A stretch of 64,000 nt of DNA from Neisseria sp. oral taxon 014 str. F0314 (GTDB lineage: Bacteria > Pseudomonadota > Gammaproteobacteria > Burkholderiales > Neisseriaceae), in NCBI RefSeq assembly GCF_005886145.1, contig NZ_CP040504.1, forward strand, positions 1,302,001 through 1,366,000, read 5' to 3'. Below the pieces are notes generated by a model. The model was not told the origin of the DNA and ran no database searches. It saw only the letters and a list, made by a program, of their open reading frames with translations. Shown here piece by piece: positions 27,613 through 37,337 of this stretch (its first letter is position 1; every line of letters starts with the position of its first letter). The position numbers and the translations under genes were made by a program.

Positions 27613-27650
27613 ACCCCGTTGCCGCCCGAAAAAAGCCCGCCCGCGATACG

Positions 27651-27695
27651 AAAGGCCGTCTGAAAGCCGAAGTGGTTTTTCAGACGGCCTTTTTC
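27651..27695 (+). terminator. Uptake-sequence hairpin terminator behind pdxA
   Basis: Copies at 27653-27664 and 27679-27690 with a T run after the second arm. Confidence 0.8.
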
Positions 27696-27732
27696 GTTAT
27701 AAAATAAGCACCTCCAGTCAAAGGAAACCATT

Positions 27733-28719
27733 ATGCAATACAGAATCCGCCGCGAAGGCGACAACACCTCCGACCGACCGGTCGACAACTGGGAGCGCAA
27801 CACGTTGCGCGATGTACTGCTCGAAGCCTATAAAGAACAACGCCGCGCCCGCCTCTGGCGCAATATCTGGCGCGGTGTGGCCGTGGTACTGTTCCTCATC
27901 CTCATAACCGACATCGGCAACAATAGCGAGGGCGGTAAAAAAATCGTCAGCGCCTCCGGTGCGCACACCGCAGTCATCAACCTGAGGGGCGCAATCGGCG
28001 ACAGCGAATTTGACGACCAAGTCAAAGCGCTGCGCGAAAGCATGGAAGCCGCCTATAAAAACAAAAACGCCAAAGCCATCATCATCCGCGCCAACAGTCC
28101 CGGCGGTTCGCCCGTCATATCCAACATCGCATTCAACGAAATACGCCGTCTGAAAGAAGCGCACAAAAACATCCCCGTATACGTCGTAGCGGAAGAAATG
28201 TGCGCCTCGGGCTGTTACTACATTGCTGCGGCAGCCGATAAAATCTATGCCGACCCGTCCAGCGTCGTCGGCAGCATCGGCGTTATCGGCGGCGGTTTCG
28301 ACGCAACCGGACTGATGGACAAAATCGGCGTCAAACGCCGTCTGAAAACCGCCGGCAGCAATAAAGGCATGGGCGATCCGTTCTCACCCGAAACACCCGA
28401 ACAGACCAAAATCTGGAATGCCATGCTCGCCGACATCCACGGCGAATTTATCAAAGCGGTCAAACTCGGCCGCGGCAGCCGTTTGAAAGAGAAAGAAAAT
28501 CCCGATATATTCAGCGGCCGCATCTACACCGGCATCGAAGCCAAACAGGCCGGTCTGATTGACGATTTCGGCAATATTTACAGCGTCGCCCGCGACGTCG
28601 TCAAAGCCCCCGAACTGGTGAACTATTCGCCTGACGACGATTTCAGCAAACTGCTCAGCCGCCGGTTGGGTATGGAAATGAAAATGAGGCTGAAGGAAGC
28701 GATGAGCAAACTCTGGTAA
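27733..28719 (+). CDS. sppA: Signal peptide peptidase SppA-like S49 protease
   Basis: 328 residues. An inner-membrane serine protease of the S49 family that degrades cleaved signal peptides. A short cytoplasmic N-terminus and a single membrane helix (GVAVVLFLILITDIG) precede the catalytic domain. The nucleophile is in AEEMCASGCYYIAAAADKIYA, and the lysine region is GVKRRLKTAGSNKG. This is the short 36-kDa single-domain type. Starts at ATG 27733 behind AAAGGAAA. Confidence 0.9.
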   Translation: MQYRIRREGDNTSDRPVDNWERNTLRDVLLEAYKEQRRARLWRNIWRGVAVVLFLILITDIGNNSEGGKKIVSASGAHTAVINLRGAIGDSEFDDQVKALRESMEAAYKNKNAKAIIIRANSPGGSPVISNIAFNEIRRLKEAHKNIPVYVVAEEMCASGCYYIAAAADKIYADPSSVVGSIGVIGGGFDATGLMDKIGVKRRLKTAGSNKGMGDPFSPETPEQTKIWNAMLADIHGEFIKAVKLGRGSRLKEKENPDIFSGRIYTGIEAKQAGLIDDFGNIYSVARDVVKAPELVNYSPDDDFSKLLSRRLGMEMKMRLKEAMSKLW

Positions 28720-28736
28720 GCCGTCCGTGCAACAGT

Positions 28737-28769
28737 AAAGGCCGTCTGAAAAATTTTCAGACGGCCTTT
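28737..28769 (+). terminator. Uptake-sequence hairpin terminator behind sppA
   Basis: Copies at 28739-28750 and 28756-28767. Confidence 0.8.
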
Positions 28770-28833
28770 CCGCTCTATACCGTTATGGAATGCCGTTTCG
28801 CTCCGGCATCTGAATCATCGGCCAACACACCGG

Positions 28834-29079
28834 TTAACGGGCACCACCGCCCAGATAACGGTAGCCGCCGTCATCTTCGCGTGTGCCAGTCGAATCAACG
28901 GTAAACTTCACACGGTCGTCGCTTTTGGCCGAACTGGGGTTAATCGGGTATTTCACTTCGGTCAGGCCGGCAATCGGGCCGGAATCATTGGCATGGTTCC
29001 ATTCCGGTTGCGGCGCGCCGTTGGCGGCGGCAAAGGCGGCGGAAGCGGAGAGAATGAGGGCGAATACTGATTTTTTCAT
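28834..29079 (-). CDS. Small exported protein of unknown function
   Basis: 81 residues from the second of two adjacent ATG codons, which has the better spacing to AAAGGAAA. A signal peptide (MKKSVFALILSASAAFAAANGA) leads to a short polar mature part without cysteines, ending DGGYRYLGGGAR. I know no family. It is a single gene between hairpins, about 200 bases beyond argA. Confidence 0.6.
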   Translation of the reverse strand: MKKSVFALILSASAAFAAANGAPQPEWNHANDSGPIAGLTEVKYPINPSSAKSDDRVKFTVDSTGTREDDGGYRYLGGGAR

Positions 29080-29228
29080 CATGTTTCCTTTCGATGGTTT
29101 TCTTTAAAATATGCTGCTTTGTTTCTGCAACCAGTGAAGTGCATTTTAGTTTCAAACCAATAATTAATGAATGGCGATTTTATTAAACATACTTTTCTTA
29201 ATAGGAAACTTTAGTTGCCCGCATCTAC

Positions 29229-29270
29229 AAAAAAGGCCGTCTGAAATTAGATTTCAGACGGCCTTTTTTT
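29229..29270. terminator. Uptake-sequence hairpin terminator behind argA
   Basis: AAAAAAGGCCGTCTGAAAT pairs with ATTTCAGACGGCCTTTTTTT. It starts eight bases beyond the argA stop and works in both directions. Confidence 0.85.
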
Positions 29271-29277
29271 ATCGAGA

Positions 29278-30594
29278 CTACGCCAAATCATACACGAACA
29301 CCCGTGAGTTGCGCCCGCTTTCCATATAATCGCGGCGCCTCTCTTCGGGCAAATCGTCGGCTGAGGCCGCCTGAAAACCACGTTCGGCAAACCATTCGCC
29401 GGTATGGGTGGACAGTGCAAATAGTTTGCGGATGCGGCGGGCGCGTGCTTTTTGAAACAGATGCTCCAGCAACATTTCGCCGTATCCGCCGTCGCGTGCG
29501 TCGGGAGAGACGACCAGACAGGCCAACTCGCCGCAGTCGGGGTCGGCAAAAGTCTTCAGGGCGACGCAGCCGTAGATATGGCAATCGTGCTCGATAACGG
29601 AAAAACTGCCGATGTGGTTTTCGAGATATTCGCGGCTTCGGCGCAGCAGTATGCCCTGCTCCGCCAGCGGCCTGATCATTTCCATAATGTTGGGAATATC
29701 GCCGCTGCGGGCCTTACGGATACTGACGAAGGAATTTTGCGCCACCGACGTACCCGCGCCGTTACGGGTAAAGAGTTCGCAGATAAGGCTGCCGTCATGC
29801 CGACCGCTGAGGATTTGCGTACGGCCGACGCCGTTTTCCACCGCTTTGACCGCAGACAGCAGCAGGCGGGTTTGGTTCGGGCATATCTGCCGAGCCTCGA
29901 TACGCTGGCGCGCCTCGGCTGCGGACAGATTGGTTATCAGACACCCTTCCGTATCCAAAATCCCTTCTTGTTCAACGATATAAACCAGTTTTTCCGCATG
30001 AAGCGCCACTGCGACCGCTTCGGCGGTTTCGCCCATACTGAGGTTGAAGGTTTTGCCGCTGAACGAATAACCGAGCGGGCTGATTAAAACGACGGCGCCG
30101 TCGTCAAGGCGGCGGCGCACGGCTTCGGTATCGGTTTTGCGGACAATGCCCGTGTAGCCCATATCAACACCGTCGATCACGCCGAGCGGCTTGGCGGCCA
30201 GAAAATTACCGCTGGCAATGGCCGGCGGGCTGCTGCGCTGCGGAGTTTGCGAAACGCTGCTGCACAGTGCGGCTTCGATGTCACTGCGTAAGATGCCTGA
30301 GGCTTGTTTGGCGTATTGGAGGACGGTTTCGTCGGTGATGCGGCGGTGGTTGTGGTATTGCGGTTCGATACCGTGCGCCTGTGCGATGGCGTTAATCTGG
30401 GTACGCGAACCGTGAACCACGACCAAGCGCACGCCCAAGCTGGCCAACAGATTGAGGTCGGCGGCCAAGTTGGTCAGCGTTTCGCCGGAGAGCAGGCTGT
30501 CGGATATGCCGACAACCAGTGTTTTACCGCGCAGGTAATGGATATAGGGCGCGGCTTCGCGGAAGCCGCCGACGAAGCCGGCCGTGTCGTTCAT
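29278..30594 (-). CDS. argA: N-acetylglutamate synthase
   Basis: 438 residues, the classical ArgA: an N-terminal amino-acid-kinase-like regulatory domain (about 1-290), normally the arginine-binding feedback site, and a C-terminal GNAT acetyltransferase domain with SPDARDGGYGEMLLEHLF as acetyl-CoA loop. It makes N-acetylglutamate from glutamate and acetyl-CoA, the first step of arginine synthesis. Its start overlaps the stop of the zinc-ribbon gene by four bases (ATGA), so the pair is translationally coupled. Confidence 0.93.
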   Translation of the reverse strand: MNDTAGFVGGFREAAPYIHYLRGKTLVVGISDSLLSGETLTNLAADLNLLASLGVRLVVVHGSRTQINAIAQAHGIEPQYHNHRRITDETVLQYAKQASGILRSDIEAALCSSVSQTPQRSSPPAIASGNFLAAKPLGVIDGVDMGYTGIVRKTDTEAVRRRLDDGAVVLISPLGYSFSGKTFNLSMGETAEAVAVALHAEKLVYIVEQEGILDTEGCLITNLSAAEARQRIEARQICPNQTRLLLSAVKAVENGVGRTQILSGRHDGSLICELFTRNGAGTSVAQNSFVSIRKARSGDIPNIMEMIRPLAEQGILLRRSREYLENHIGSFSVIEHDCHIYGCVALKTFADPDCGELACLVVSPDARDGGYGEMLLEHLFQKARARRIRKLFALSTHTGEWFAERGFQAASADDLPEERRRDYMESGRNSRVFVYDLA

Positions 30595-30995
30595 AGTAAT
30601 AAGACCAGATAGAAAAGCTGAATAATCAATACGGTAAGCGCGACCAGTGTTGCCAGCGTCCAGTTGGTATCGTTTTTCCGTTCGGCAGCGGGAGCCGCCG
30701 CTGCGGCCGCGGGTTTGGGCGCGACGGTAAAGCTGTCGAACAAATCGGCGATTTCGTTGCGGGAAAGCTGCTTCTGCGACTGCACCGGCATTTTGCCGCC
30801 GCGCGACAAGCGGAGGTCGGTCATGGCCGTCGGCAAAACTTCGGGCTGAAATTTCCCTTTCAAATCAACTATATTTTCTGTAGCCTTAAACAGACCTTCG
30901 CATTTGGTACATACCACAAAACCTTGTGCGATTTTGAGCTGCTCGTCTTTCACCCAGATTTGGGTATGGCAGCGGGGGCAGGAACAAGCCGGCAT
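30591..30995 (-). CDS. Zinc-ribbon (MJ0042-type) tail-anchored membrane protein
   Basis: 134 residues. The N-terminal zinc ribbon MPACSCPRCHTQIWV...VVCTKCEGLF is of the MJ0042 family. A polar Ala/Pro-rich middle is followed by a C-terminal membrane helix (LATLVALTVLIIQLFYLVLLL). In many beta-proteobacteria a similar zinc-ribbon/DUF3426 gene accompanies prmA; here it is coupled to argA by a four-base overlap. Function unknown. Confidence 0.75.
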   Translation of the reverse strand: MPACSCPRCHTQIWVKDEQLKIAQGFVVCTKCEGLFKATENIVDLKGKFQPEVLPTAMTDLRLSRGGKMPVQSQKQLSRNEIADLFDSFTVAPKPAAAAAAPAAERKNDTNWTLATLVALTVLIIQLFYLVLLL

Positions 30996-31151
30996 GGTAA
31001 TCTCGTTTCGTAATGTTATGGGGTCGTTGTTATTGGTTTCTGACCGTCGGCACTGCTTTTTCAGACGGCCTTTTTAAGTTTGTTTTCGGTTTGAATCGTT
31101 TATCGGAAACACTGCGGACGATTTTACCGCAATATCGTTTTCAAAAAATCC

Positions 31152-31793
31152 TTATGCCGCGCCGTAACGTTCGCGGTAGGCTTTCACCGGTTCTAAAAAG
31201 CCGCCGAACTCGGCGTTGTTTTGCAGCAGCGTGAACAAATCGTTCAGGTTGGCAATCGGCACCACCGGCAAGCCGTATTGTCGTTCGACTTCCTGCACCG
31301 CCGACAGTTCACCCGTGCCTTTTTCCATGCGGTCGAGCGCGATGGCGACGGCGGCGGGCGTCGCGCCTTCCGCTTCAATCAGTTTGACCGATTCGCGCAC
31401 GGAGGTTCCGGCGGAAATCACGTCGTCGATAATCAGCACGCGGCCTTTGAGCGGCGCGCCGACCAACACGCCGCCTTCGCCGTGGTCTTTGGCTTCCTTG
31501 CGGTTGTAGGCAAACGGTACGTTCACGCCTCTTTCCGCCAGCATCATCGCCGTTGCCGCCGCCAGAATAATGCCTTTGTAAGCCGGACCGAACAGCATGT
31601 CGAACTTCACGCCGCTTTCGATAACCGCCTGCGCGTAAAACTTCGCCAGTTGCAGCGTCGATGCGCCGTCGTTGAACAGTCCGGCATTAAAAAAATAAGG
31701 CGACTGACGGCCTGCCTTGGTGGTGAACTCGCCGAACTTCAATACGTTTTGCTGCAAGGCGAATTTGAGGAAGTCTTGGCGGAAATCGGACAT
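31152..31793 (-). CDS. pyrE: Orotate phosphoribosyltransferase
   Basis: 213 residues from ATG 31793 (MSDFRQDFLKFAL). The frame extends five codons upstream to another ATG. It joins orotate and PRPP to give OMP in pyrimidine synthesis. It carries the PRPP-binding motif RVLIIDDVISAGTSVRE, the catalytic-loop sequence YNRKEAKDHGEGG, and FGPAYKGI. Full length. It lies downstream of gph on the same strand with a 111-base gap containing an AT-type uptake sequence. Confidence 0.95.
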   Translation of the reverse strand: MSDFRQDFLKFALQQNVLKFGEFTTKAGRQSPYFFNAGLFNDGASTLQLAKFYAQAVIESGVKFDMLFGPAYKGIILAAATAMMLAERGVNVPFAYNRKEAKDHGEGGVLVGAPLKGRVLIIDDVISAGTSVRESVKLIEAEGATPAAVAIALDRMEKGTGELSAVQEVERQYGLPVVPIANLNDLFTLLQNNAEFGGFLEPVKAYRERYGAA

Positions 31794-31880
31794 TGTCTCT
31801 GCTTTCAAAGGCTTGTACGGAGTACGGATTATAAAGGATTACACGGCTTAATGCGCGGGCCGTATGAAAATGTGTTGTAT

Positions 31881-31892
31881 TTCAGACGGCAT
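31881..31892 (-). repeat. AT-type uptake sequence
   Basis: TTCAGACGGCAT is the reverse complement of ATGCCGTCTGAA, the dialect of the pathogenic species and rare in this window. Other AT-type copies are at 34132-34143, 56222-56233 and near 58110. Confidence 0.8.
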
Positions 31893-31904
31893 TTTTGCGG
31901 CAGG

Positions 31905-32555
31905 TCAAAGCGCCGCCAGCAACGCGGGCAGTTCCGCCAGGCCGTCCAACACGGCCAGACACGGTTCGGCGGCAAGCTGTGCCTTGGCATGCGCGCCGGT
32001 CGCCACGGCTACGGCGGATGCTTTGGCATTGGCCGCCATCTGCAAATCATATGTCGTATCGCCGACAACCAAGGTTTCAGACGGCATCAGGCCGAGTGCG
32101 TCGCACAATGCGAACACCATCTCCGGCGCGGGTTTGGACGGCTGCTCGCTGGCGCAGGTTGTGGCCGCCCAGAAATGCGCGGTACCGGTTTGTCCAATGG
32201 CGCGGTCCAGGCCGGTACGGCCCTTACCCGTGGCCACGGCAAGCAGATAGCCCTGCCCTTTCAAGGTGTTCAGGCAAGGAACGGCGCTGTCAAACAGTTT
32301 CATATTGTGGTTGTTCGGATTCAGATAATGCGAGGCGTAGGTCTCAACGACGGCCGCCTGCACGCGGCCGTCGGCGTCGGGAATAAGGTGGCGCACGATG
32401 GCGGGCAGGCTGTATCCGATTAAAGGACGAATGCGGTCGGCTTCCGGCACAGGCAGGCCGCAGTCGGCAAAACTCTGCCGGAACGTAGCGATAATCGGGT
32501 TGGTGGTATCGGCAAGCGTGCCGTCCCAATCGAAGATGATGAGTTTGGGTTGCAT
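31905..32555 (-). CDS. gph: HAD-family phosphatase, phosphoglycolate phosphatase-like
   Basis: 216 residues of HAD subfamily IA. Motif I is IFDWDGTLADT, motif III has K in PSKPAPEM, and motif IV is VVGDTTYDLQMA. The small cap domain fits phosphoglycolate phosphatase or a related HAD phosphatase; true substrate not determinable here. It follows rluC by 11 bases on the same strand, as in many proteobacteria, so they are likely co-transcribed. Confidence 0.8.
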   Translation of the reverse strand: MQPKLIIFDWDGTLADTTNPIIATFRQSFADCGLPVPEADRIRPLIGYSLPAIVRHLIPDADGRVQAAVVETYASHYLNPNNHNMKLFDSAVPCLNTLKGQGYLLAVATGKGRTGLDRAIGQTGTAHFWAATTCASEQPSKPAPEMVFALCDALGLMPSETLVVGDTTYDLQMAANAKASAVAVATGAHAKAQLAAEPCLAVLDGLAELPALLAAL

Positions 32556-32566
32556 AAATTTTCCTT

Positions 32567-33565
32567 TCAGACGGCCTCATGCCGGTTTTCCAGCATCACC
32601 GTAAATTGCTGCAATTCCTGCGGCAGGTCGGCCTTCAACACCAGTTTTTCGCCTGTCAGCGGGTGGTCGAGGTGCAGCTCGGAAGCGTGCAGGAACATCC
32701 GTTTCAAACCGAGTTTCTGAAGGCGTTTGTTGGCCTGATAGTCGCCGTAGCGTTCGTCGCCGGCGATGGGGCAGTGCTGCGACTGGAGGTGGACGCGGAT
32801 TTGGTGGGTGCGCCCCGTTTTCAGGGTAGCTTCGACCAAGGTCAGGTGCGAGAGGCCGGCTTGGTGCAGGAGGCCGTCTGAAAAACGGTTCAACACGCGG
32901 AAAACGGTATGCGCGGACTGCCCGTCTTCGCTGACGCGCACCATTTTTTCGCCTTGCGCGCCGGTGTATTTGAACAGGGGCAGTTTGACGTGGAAGCGGT
33001 CGTTTTCCAGCCTGCCCACGCCCAACGCGAGATAGATTTTTTTCGGACGGTCGTTGCGGATGGCTTCGTGCAGCCTGACGAGCGCGCTGCGTTTTTTGGC
33101 AATCATCAGCAGGCCGCTGGTATCTTTGTCGAGGCGGTGGACGAGTTCGAGATAGCGGGCTTCGGGGCGGGCGCGGCGGATTTGTTCGATAACGCCGAAG
33201 CTCACGCCGCTGCCGCCGTGGACGGCAGTGCCGGAGGGTTTGTTAATCACCAGCAGCGCGTCGTCTTCGTAAACGATGTCGAACTCGCGCGCGGGGGCGG
33301 CCTGAACACGGTTTTCAGACGGCCTCTGTTTTTCGGCGGTACGCACGGGCGGGATGCGGAGGAGGTCGCCCGCCTGAATGCGGCTGTCGGGCTTGCAGCG
33401 TTTTTTGTTCAGGCGCACTTCTCCGGCGCGAATAATGCGGTGGATATGGCTCTTGGGAACGCCTTTGAGAATTTTTATCAGATAGTTATCAAGGCGTTGC
33501 CCCGCCTCATGTTCGGCCACGCCAATCAGGCTGACCGAATCTTTGCTTATTGCGTGCGTTTTCAT
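32567..33565 (-). CDS. rluC: Ribosomal large-subunit pseudouridine synthase RluC
   Basis: 332 residues: an N-terminal S4 RNA-binding domain (about 15-75) and an RluA-family synthase domain with catalytic aspartate in LVHRLDKDTSGLLM. It modifies 23S rRNA. Two uptake sequences lie inside (near 33313 and 32871). The first falls in the linker between the two domains (read as QRPSENRV), a place that tolerates insertions. The rne-rluC divergent pair is conserved in many gamma- and beta-proteobacteria. Confidence 0.92.
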   Translation of the reverse strand: MKTHAISKDSVSLIGVAEHEAGQRLDNYLIKILKGVPKSHIHRIIRAGEVRLNKKRCKPDSRIQAGDLLRIPPVRTAEKQRPSENRVQAAPAREFDIVYEDDALLVINKPSGTAVHGGSGVSFGVIEQIRRARPEARYLELVHRLDKDTSGLLMIAKKRSALVRLHEAIRNDRPKKIYLALGVGRLENDRFHVKLPLFKYTGAQGEKMVRVSEDGQSAHTVFRVLNRFSDGLLHQAGLSHLTLVEATLKTGRTHQIRVHLQSQHCPIAGDERYGDYQANKRLQKLGLKRMFLHASELHLDHPLTGEKLVLKADLPQELQQFTVMLENRHEAV

Positions 33566-34253
33566 CTATAATCCGAACACCGTTCAGCGGAGCGCCGCAC
33601 TCGGCGAAAGGCCGTCTGAAACGGATTTATGATTTATTGTGAGAAAGCCATTTTATATTAAAAACGCACTCTACAAAGCATTTCCTTCCGCCCGCAAAGC
33701 CGACGGGCAGAAATACCGTAATCAAGTTTGAATTTATCTGCCGTTCCGTTTCGGCATAAGACGACAGGGATGCAATACCGCGGTCAGGCCGTACAAACGC
33801 CGGACAGTATCTCCGGCCCCGGCGGCCGCACTCCGAATCCCGCGCCGCACAAACGGAAAACACAGGCATAACGATACTGAGAAGACGCCGGCTGGATTAT
33901 TTGAGCCTGAATGCCGCAGAAACGGCGGGCAGGCGGCAGCGGCGGCACAATGCAGCCGCCGTTGCATCGTTCTTTATATACCTTCCTTATCCGACAATAT
34001 AACCGCACATGACCGTCGCCCGATACAGGGCGGACGGCGGCTACCCGAAACAGCGCATGTTACGGCGCGGCCTGCCGATGGCAGGTCCGCCGTACCACGG
34101 CAGCTAACAACGTTTCCGGACCGCCCGTTTTTTCAGACGGCATGGAACCTTGCGGATTCAAATTCAAATACTGATTACCTCGCCGCGAACAGTGCAAACG
34201 GGGTGTCCGAGGCCGTCTGAAACGGTTCCGGCCGCCTGACGAGGTTAATAATT
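33566..34253 (+). promoter_or_regulatory. Long structured leader of rne
   Basis: 688 bases without a credible gene between rluC and rne. The half nearest rne is GC-rich with many stable hairpins: GCCGG-ACAGTATCT-CCGGC (33799-33817), GGCGGC/GCCGCC (around 33942-33964), CCGTCGCCC/GGGCGGACGG (around 34013-34037) and CCTGCC-GAT-GGCAGG. It also has uptake sequences near 33609 and 34210 and an AT-type one at 34132. In E. coli a long rne 5' UTR lets RNase E control its own mRNA; I infer the same here. Confidence 0.5.
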
Positions 34254-37223
34254 ATGAAACGCATGTTATTTAATGCCACGCAGGCCGAAGAGCTGCGCGT
34301 GGCGATTGTCGACGGCCAAAACCTGCTCGACCTCGACATCGAAACGCTGGGCAAAGAGCAGCGCAAAGGCAATATCTATAAAGGTGTCATCACCCGCATC
34401 GAGCCGTCGCTGGAAGCGTGTTTCGTCGATTACGGAACCGACCGGCACGGCTTTTTGCCGTTTAAAGAGGTGTCCCGCTCCTATTTCCAAGACTACGAAG
34501 GCGGCAGGGCGCGCATTCAAGACGTGCTCAAAGAAGGCATGGAAGTCATCGTCCAAGTCGAAAAAGACGAACGCGGCAACAAAGGCGCGGCACTGACCAC
34601 CTTCATCAGCCTGGCCGGACGTTATCTGGTGCTGATGCCCAACAACCCGCGCGGCGGCGGCGTATCCCGCCGTATCGAAGGCGAAGAGCGTCAAGAACTC
34701 AAAGCCGCTATGGCCGAACTCGACATTCCGAACGGCATGAGCATCATCGCCCGCACCGCCGGCATCGGCCGCAGCGCGGAAGAGTTGGAATGGGATTTGA
34801 ACTACCTCAAACAACTCTGGCAGGCCATCGAAGAAGCCGGCAAGGCACACCACGATCCCTACCTGCTCTTCATGGAAAGCTCGCTGCTCATCCGCGCCAT
34901 CCGCGACTACTATCGCCCCGACATCGGCGAAATCCTAGTGGACAACCAAGAAGTCCACGACCAAGTCGCCGAATTTATGAGCTACGTCATGCCGAACAAC
35001 GTAGGCCGTCTGAAACTCTATCAAGACCACACGCCGCTGTTCTCCCGCTTCCAAATCGAACACCAAATCGAAAGCGCGTTTGCCCGCAGCGTCAGCCTGC
35101 CTTCCGGCGGCGCGATTGTGATCGACCACACCGAAGCCCTCGTTTCCATCGACGTCAACTCCGCCCGAGCGACACGCGGCGCGGACATCGAAGACACCGC
35201 GTTCAAAACCAATATGGAAGCCGCCGAAGAAGTCGCCCGCCAAATGCGCCTGCGCGACTTGGGCGGCTTGGTCGTCATCGACTTCATCGACATGGAAAAC
35301 CCCAAGCACCAGCGCGATGTTGAAAACGTCCTGCGCGACGCGCTCAAAAAAGACCGCGCCCGCGTACAAATGGGCAAACTCTCCCGCTTTGGCCTCTTGG
35401 AATTGAGCCGCCAACGCCTGAAACCCGCTTTGGGCGAAAGCAGCCACGTTGCCTGTCCGCGCTGCGCCGGTACCGGCGTGATCCGCGGCATTGAATCGAC
35501 CGCCCTGCACGTTTTGCGCATCATTCAAGAAGAAGCGATGAAAGACAACACCGGCGAAGTGCATGCACAAGTACCCGTCGATGTCGCTACCTTCCTGTTG
35601 AACGAAAAACGCGCCGAGCTGTTTGCGATGGAAGAGCGTTTGGACGTCAACGTCGTCCTGATTCCGAATATCCATCTGGAAAATCCGCACTACGAAATCA
35701 ACCGCATCCGCATTGACGACGTAGAAGAAGACGGCGAACCGAGCTACAAACGTGTTGCCGAGCCGGAAGAAGACGAATCCGCCAAACCTTTCGGCAGCGA
35801 AAGAGCCAAAGCCGCCCGCCCCGAACCCGCCGTCAAAGGCGTGCGCCACACCCAGCCCGCGCCGACCGTGTCCGGCGAACGCCAAGCATCATGGTGGGAC
35901 AACTTCAAAGCCTGGTTGAGCCGCATCTTCGGCAACACCCCTGCCCCTGAAACCGCCAAAGCCGCCGAACCGGAAAAAAGCGAAAAACGCAGCGCCGATT
36001 CGTCCCGCGGCAGCAACCGCCGCGGCAATTCGCGCCGCCAGAACCCGCGCCGCAGCAACAAACGCGACGGCAGCAAAGTCGAAGTGCAGGAAATCAACGC
36101 GCGGGCGGAAGAGACCAAGGACGAAAGCAAAACCTTGGAACAGGAAGAAAGCGGCAGAGAAAACAACCGCAGCAAACGCAGCCGCAGCAACCGTTCCAAC
36201 AAAGCCGAGGAACGCGCCGTCGCGCAGGCGGCCTCAAACGCTGCAAACGCGGCCGCAGAAACCGAAAGGCCGTCTGAAAACGCACCGCAGCCGGTCGGCA
36301 ACCGCAAACGCGGCGGACGCAACAACAAAGCCGCCGAAGCGGCAGCCGCGGCAGTCGAGGCATTGGAAGCGGAAAACATCGCCGATGTGGAAATCAGCGA
36401 GGCGGTTGAAGCGGTTGAGGCCGTAGAAACCGAAACCGTCGAACAGCCGCGCAGCAACCGTGACCGCCGCGAACGCAGCGGCAGCCGCAACCAGCGCGAC
36501 CGACGCAACAACGGCAAAAAACGCAATATTCCGTCTGCCAAAAAAATCGAACAATATCTCAATATTACCGATACCGCGGAAAAAGTGCGTTTCGCCGCCG
36601 ATCACGTTTTAGGCGTGGCCGCAGCGCAACCGCTGTCCGTCGCCATCTCCGTGCCGCAAGATGCGGAAGAGCCGGCCGCGTTGCAGGATACGGCAGCCGA
36701 TGCGCCGCTGGTGGTCGTGGTTCCCGAGCCGGTCATCAATACCGCTGCCGCGGAAAATGCCGAACCCGTATTGTTCGTCACCGAAAGCAACGATATCGGA
36801 GCAACCGTCGAACAAACCACCGACGACGAGCAGGCTGCTATCGATTCCGCCATCGGCAGCATTGATGCGGCCGCATCGTCCGTCCTGGCCGCCGACGACG
36901 AATACAGCTTCCAGCGCATGACCGCCGTTCCGACCAGCGAAGACGAACAGGCCGTACAGGAAATGGAAAACGCCCTGCGCCACATCCAGTCTGCCGCCCA
37001 AACGGCTGCGGATACCGAAACGGAAACGGCCGCCGCCGAACAGCCCGCTGCCGATCTGGTCGGATTGGTGCAGATAGAAACCGATTCCACCGCCATCGCC
37101 GCCTTTGCCGACCAGCCGCAGGCTGAAAAAGCCGCCGGCCTGCGTCGCGCCGACATACCGAAAGCGCAGGCAACAGCCGATGCCGACGTGGAAATGGTTT
37201 TGGTCGAAACCCATAAATCGTAA
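34254..37223 (+). CDS. rne: Ribonuclease E
   Basis: 989 residues. The conserved catalytic half (1-about 510) starts [21 protein letters not shown], has the S1 RNA-binding domain, the DNase-I-like metal site ([13 protein letters not shown] and VVIDFIDM), and the zinc-link CPRC at C401/C404. The C-terminal half is low complexity, rich in Arg, Ala and Glu, as expected for the degradosome scaffold and RNA-binding part. An uptake sequence in this part (near 36267) is read as RPSEN. Diverges from rluC, with a long structured leader. Confidence 0.95.
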   Translation: MKRMLFNATQAEELRVAIVDGQNLLDLDIETLGKEQRKGNIYKGVITRIEPSLEACFVDYGTDRHGFLPFKEVSRSYFQDYEGGRARIQDVLKEGMEVIVQVEKDERGNKGAALTTFISLAGRYLVLMPNNPRGGGVSRRIEGEERQELKAAMAELDIPNGMSIIARTAGIGRSAEELEWDLNYLKQLWQAIEEAGKAHHDPYLLFMESSLLIRAIRDYYRPDIGEILVDNQEVHDQVAEFMSYVMPNNVGRLKLYQDHTPLFSRFQIEHQIESAFARSVSLPSGGAIVIDHTEALVSIDVNSARATRGADIEDTAFKTNMEAAEEVARQMRLRDLGGLVVIDFIDMENPKHQRDVENVLRDALKKDRARVQMGKLSRFGLLELSRQRLKPALGESSHVACPRCAGTGVIRGIESTALHVLRIIQEEAMKDNTGEVHAQVPVDVATFLLNEKRAELFAMEERLDVNVVLIPNIHLENPHYEINRIRIDDVEEDGEPSYKRVAEPEEDESAKPFGSERAKAARPEPAVKGVRHTQPAPTVSGERQASWWDNFKAWLSRIFGNTPAPETAKAAEPEKSEKRSADSSRGSNRRGNSRRQNPRRSNKRDGSKVEVQEINARAEETKDESKTLEQEESGRENNRSKRSRSNRSNKAEERAVAQAASNAANAAAETERPSENAPQPVGNRKRGGRNNKAAEAAAAAVEALEAENIADVEISEAVEAVEAVETETVEQPRSNRDRRERSGSRNQRDRRNNGKKRNIPSAKKIEQYLNITDTAEKVRFAADHVLGVAAAQPLSVAISVPQDAEEPAALQDTAADAPLVVVVPEPVINTAAAENAEPVLFVTESNDIGATVEQTTDDEQAAIDSAIGSIDAAASSVLAADDEYSFQRMTAVPTSEDEQAVQEMENALRHIQSAAQTAADTETETAAAEQPAADLVGLVQIETDSTAIAAFADQPQAEKAAGLRRADIPKAQATADADVEMVLVETHKS

Positions 37224-37237
37224 GGTGATACGCAAAA

Positions 37238-37268
37238 GCAAAAGCCCGGTTCAATGCCGGGCTTTTTA
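37238..37268 (+). terminator. Intrinsic terminator of rne
   Basis: AAAAGCCCGG (37240-37249) pairs with CCGGGCTTTT (37257-37266) and ends in a T run. Confidence 0.85.
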
Positions 37269-37272
37269 TATA

Positions 37273-37311
37273 AGGCCGTCTGAAAACGAAGAAATGTTTT
37301 TCAGACGGCCT
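37273..37311 (-). terminator. Uptake-sequence hairpin behind zupT
   Basis: Inverted copies at 37273-37284 and 37300-37311, between the convergent rne and zupT genes. Confidence 0.7.
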
Positions 37312-37337
37312 CCGGGCCGTATGTTTCGACTTCCTTA

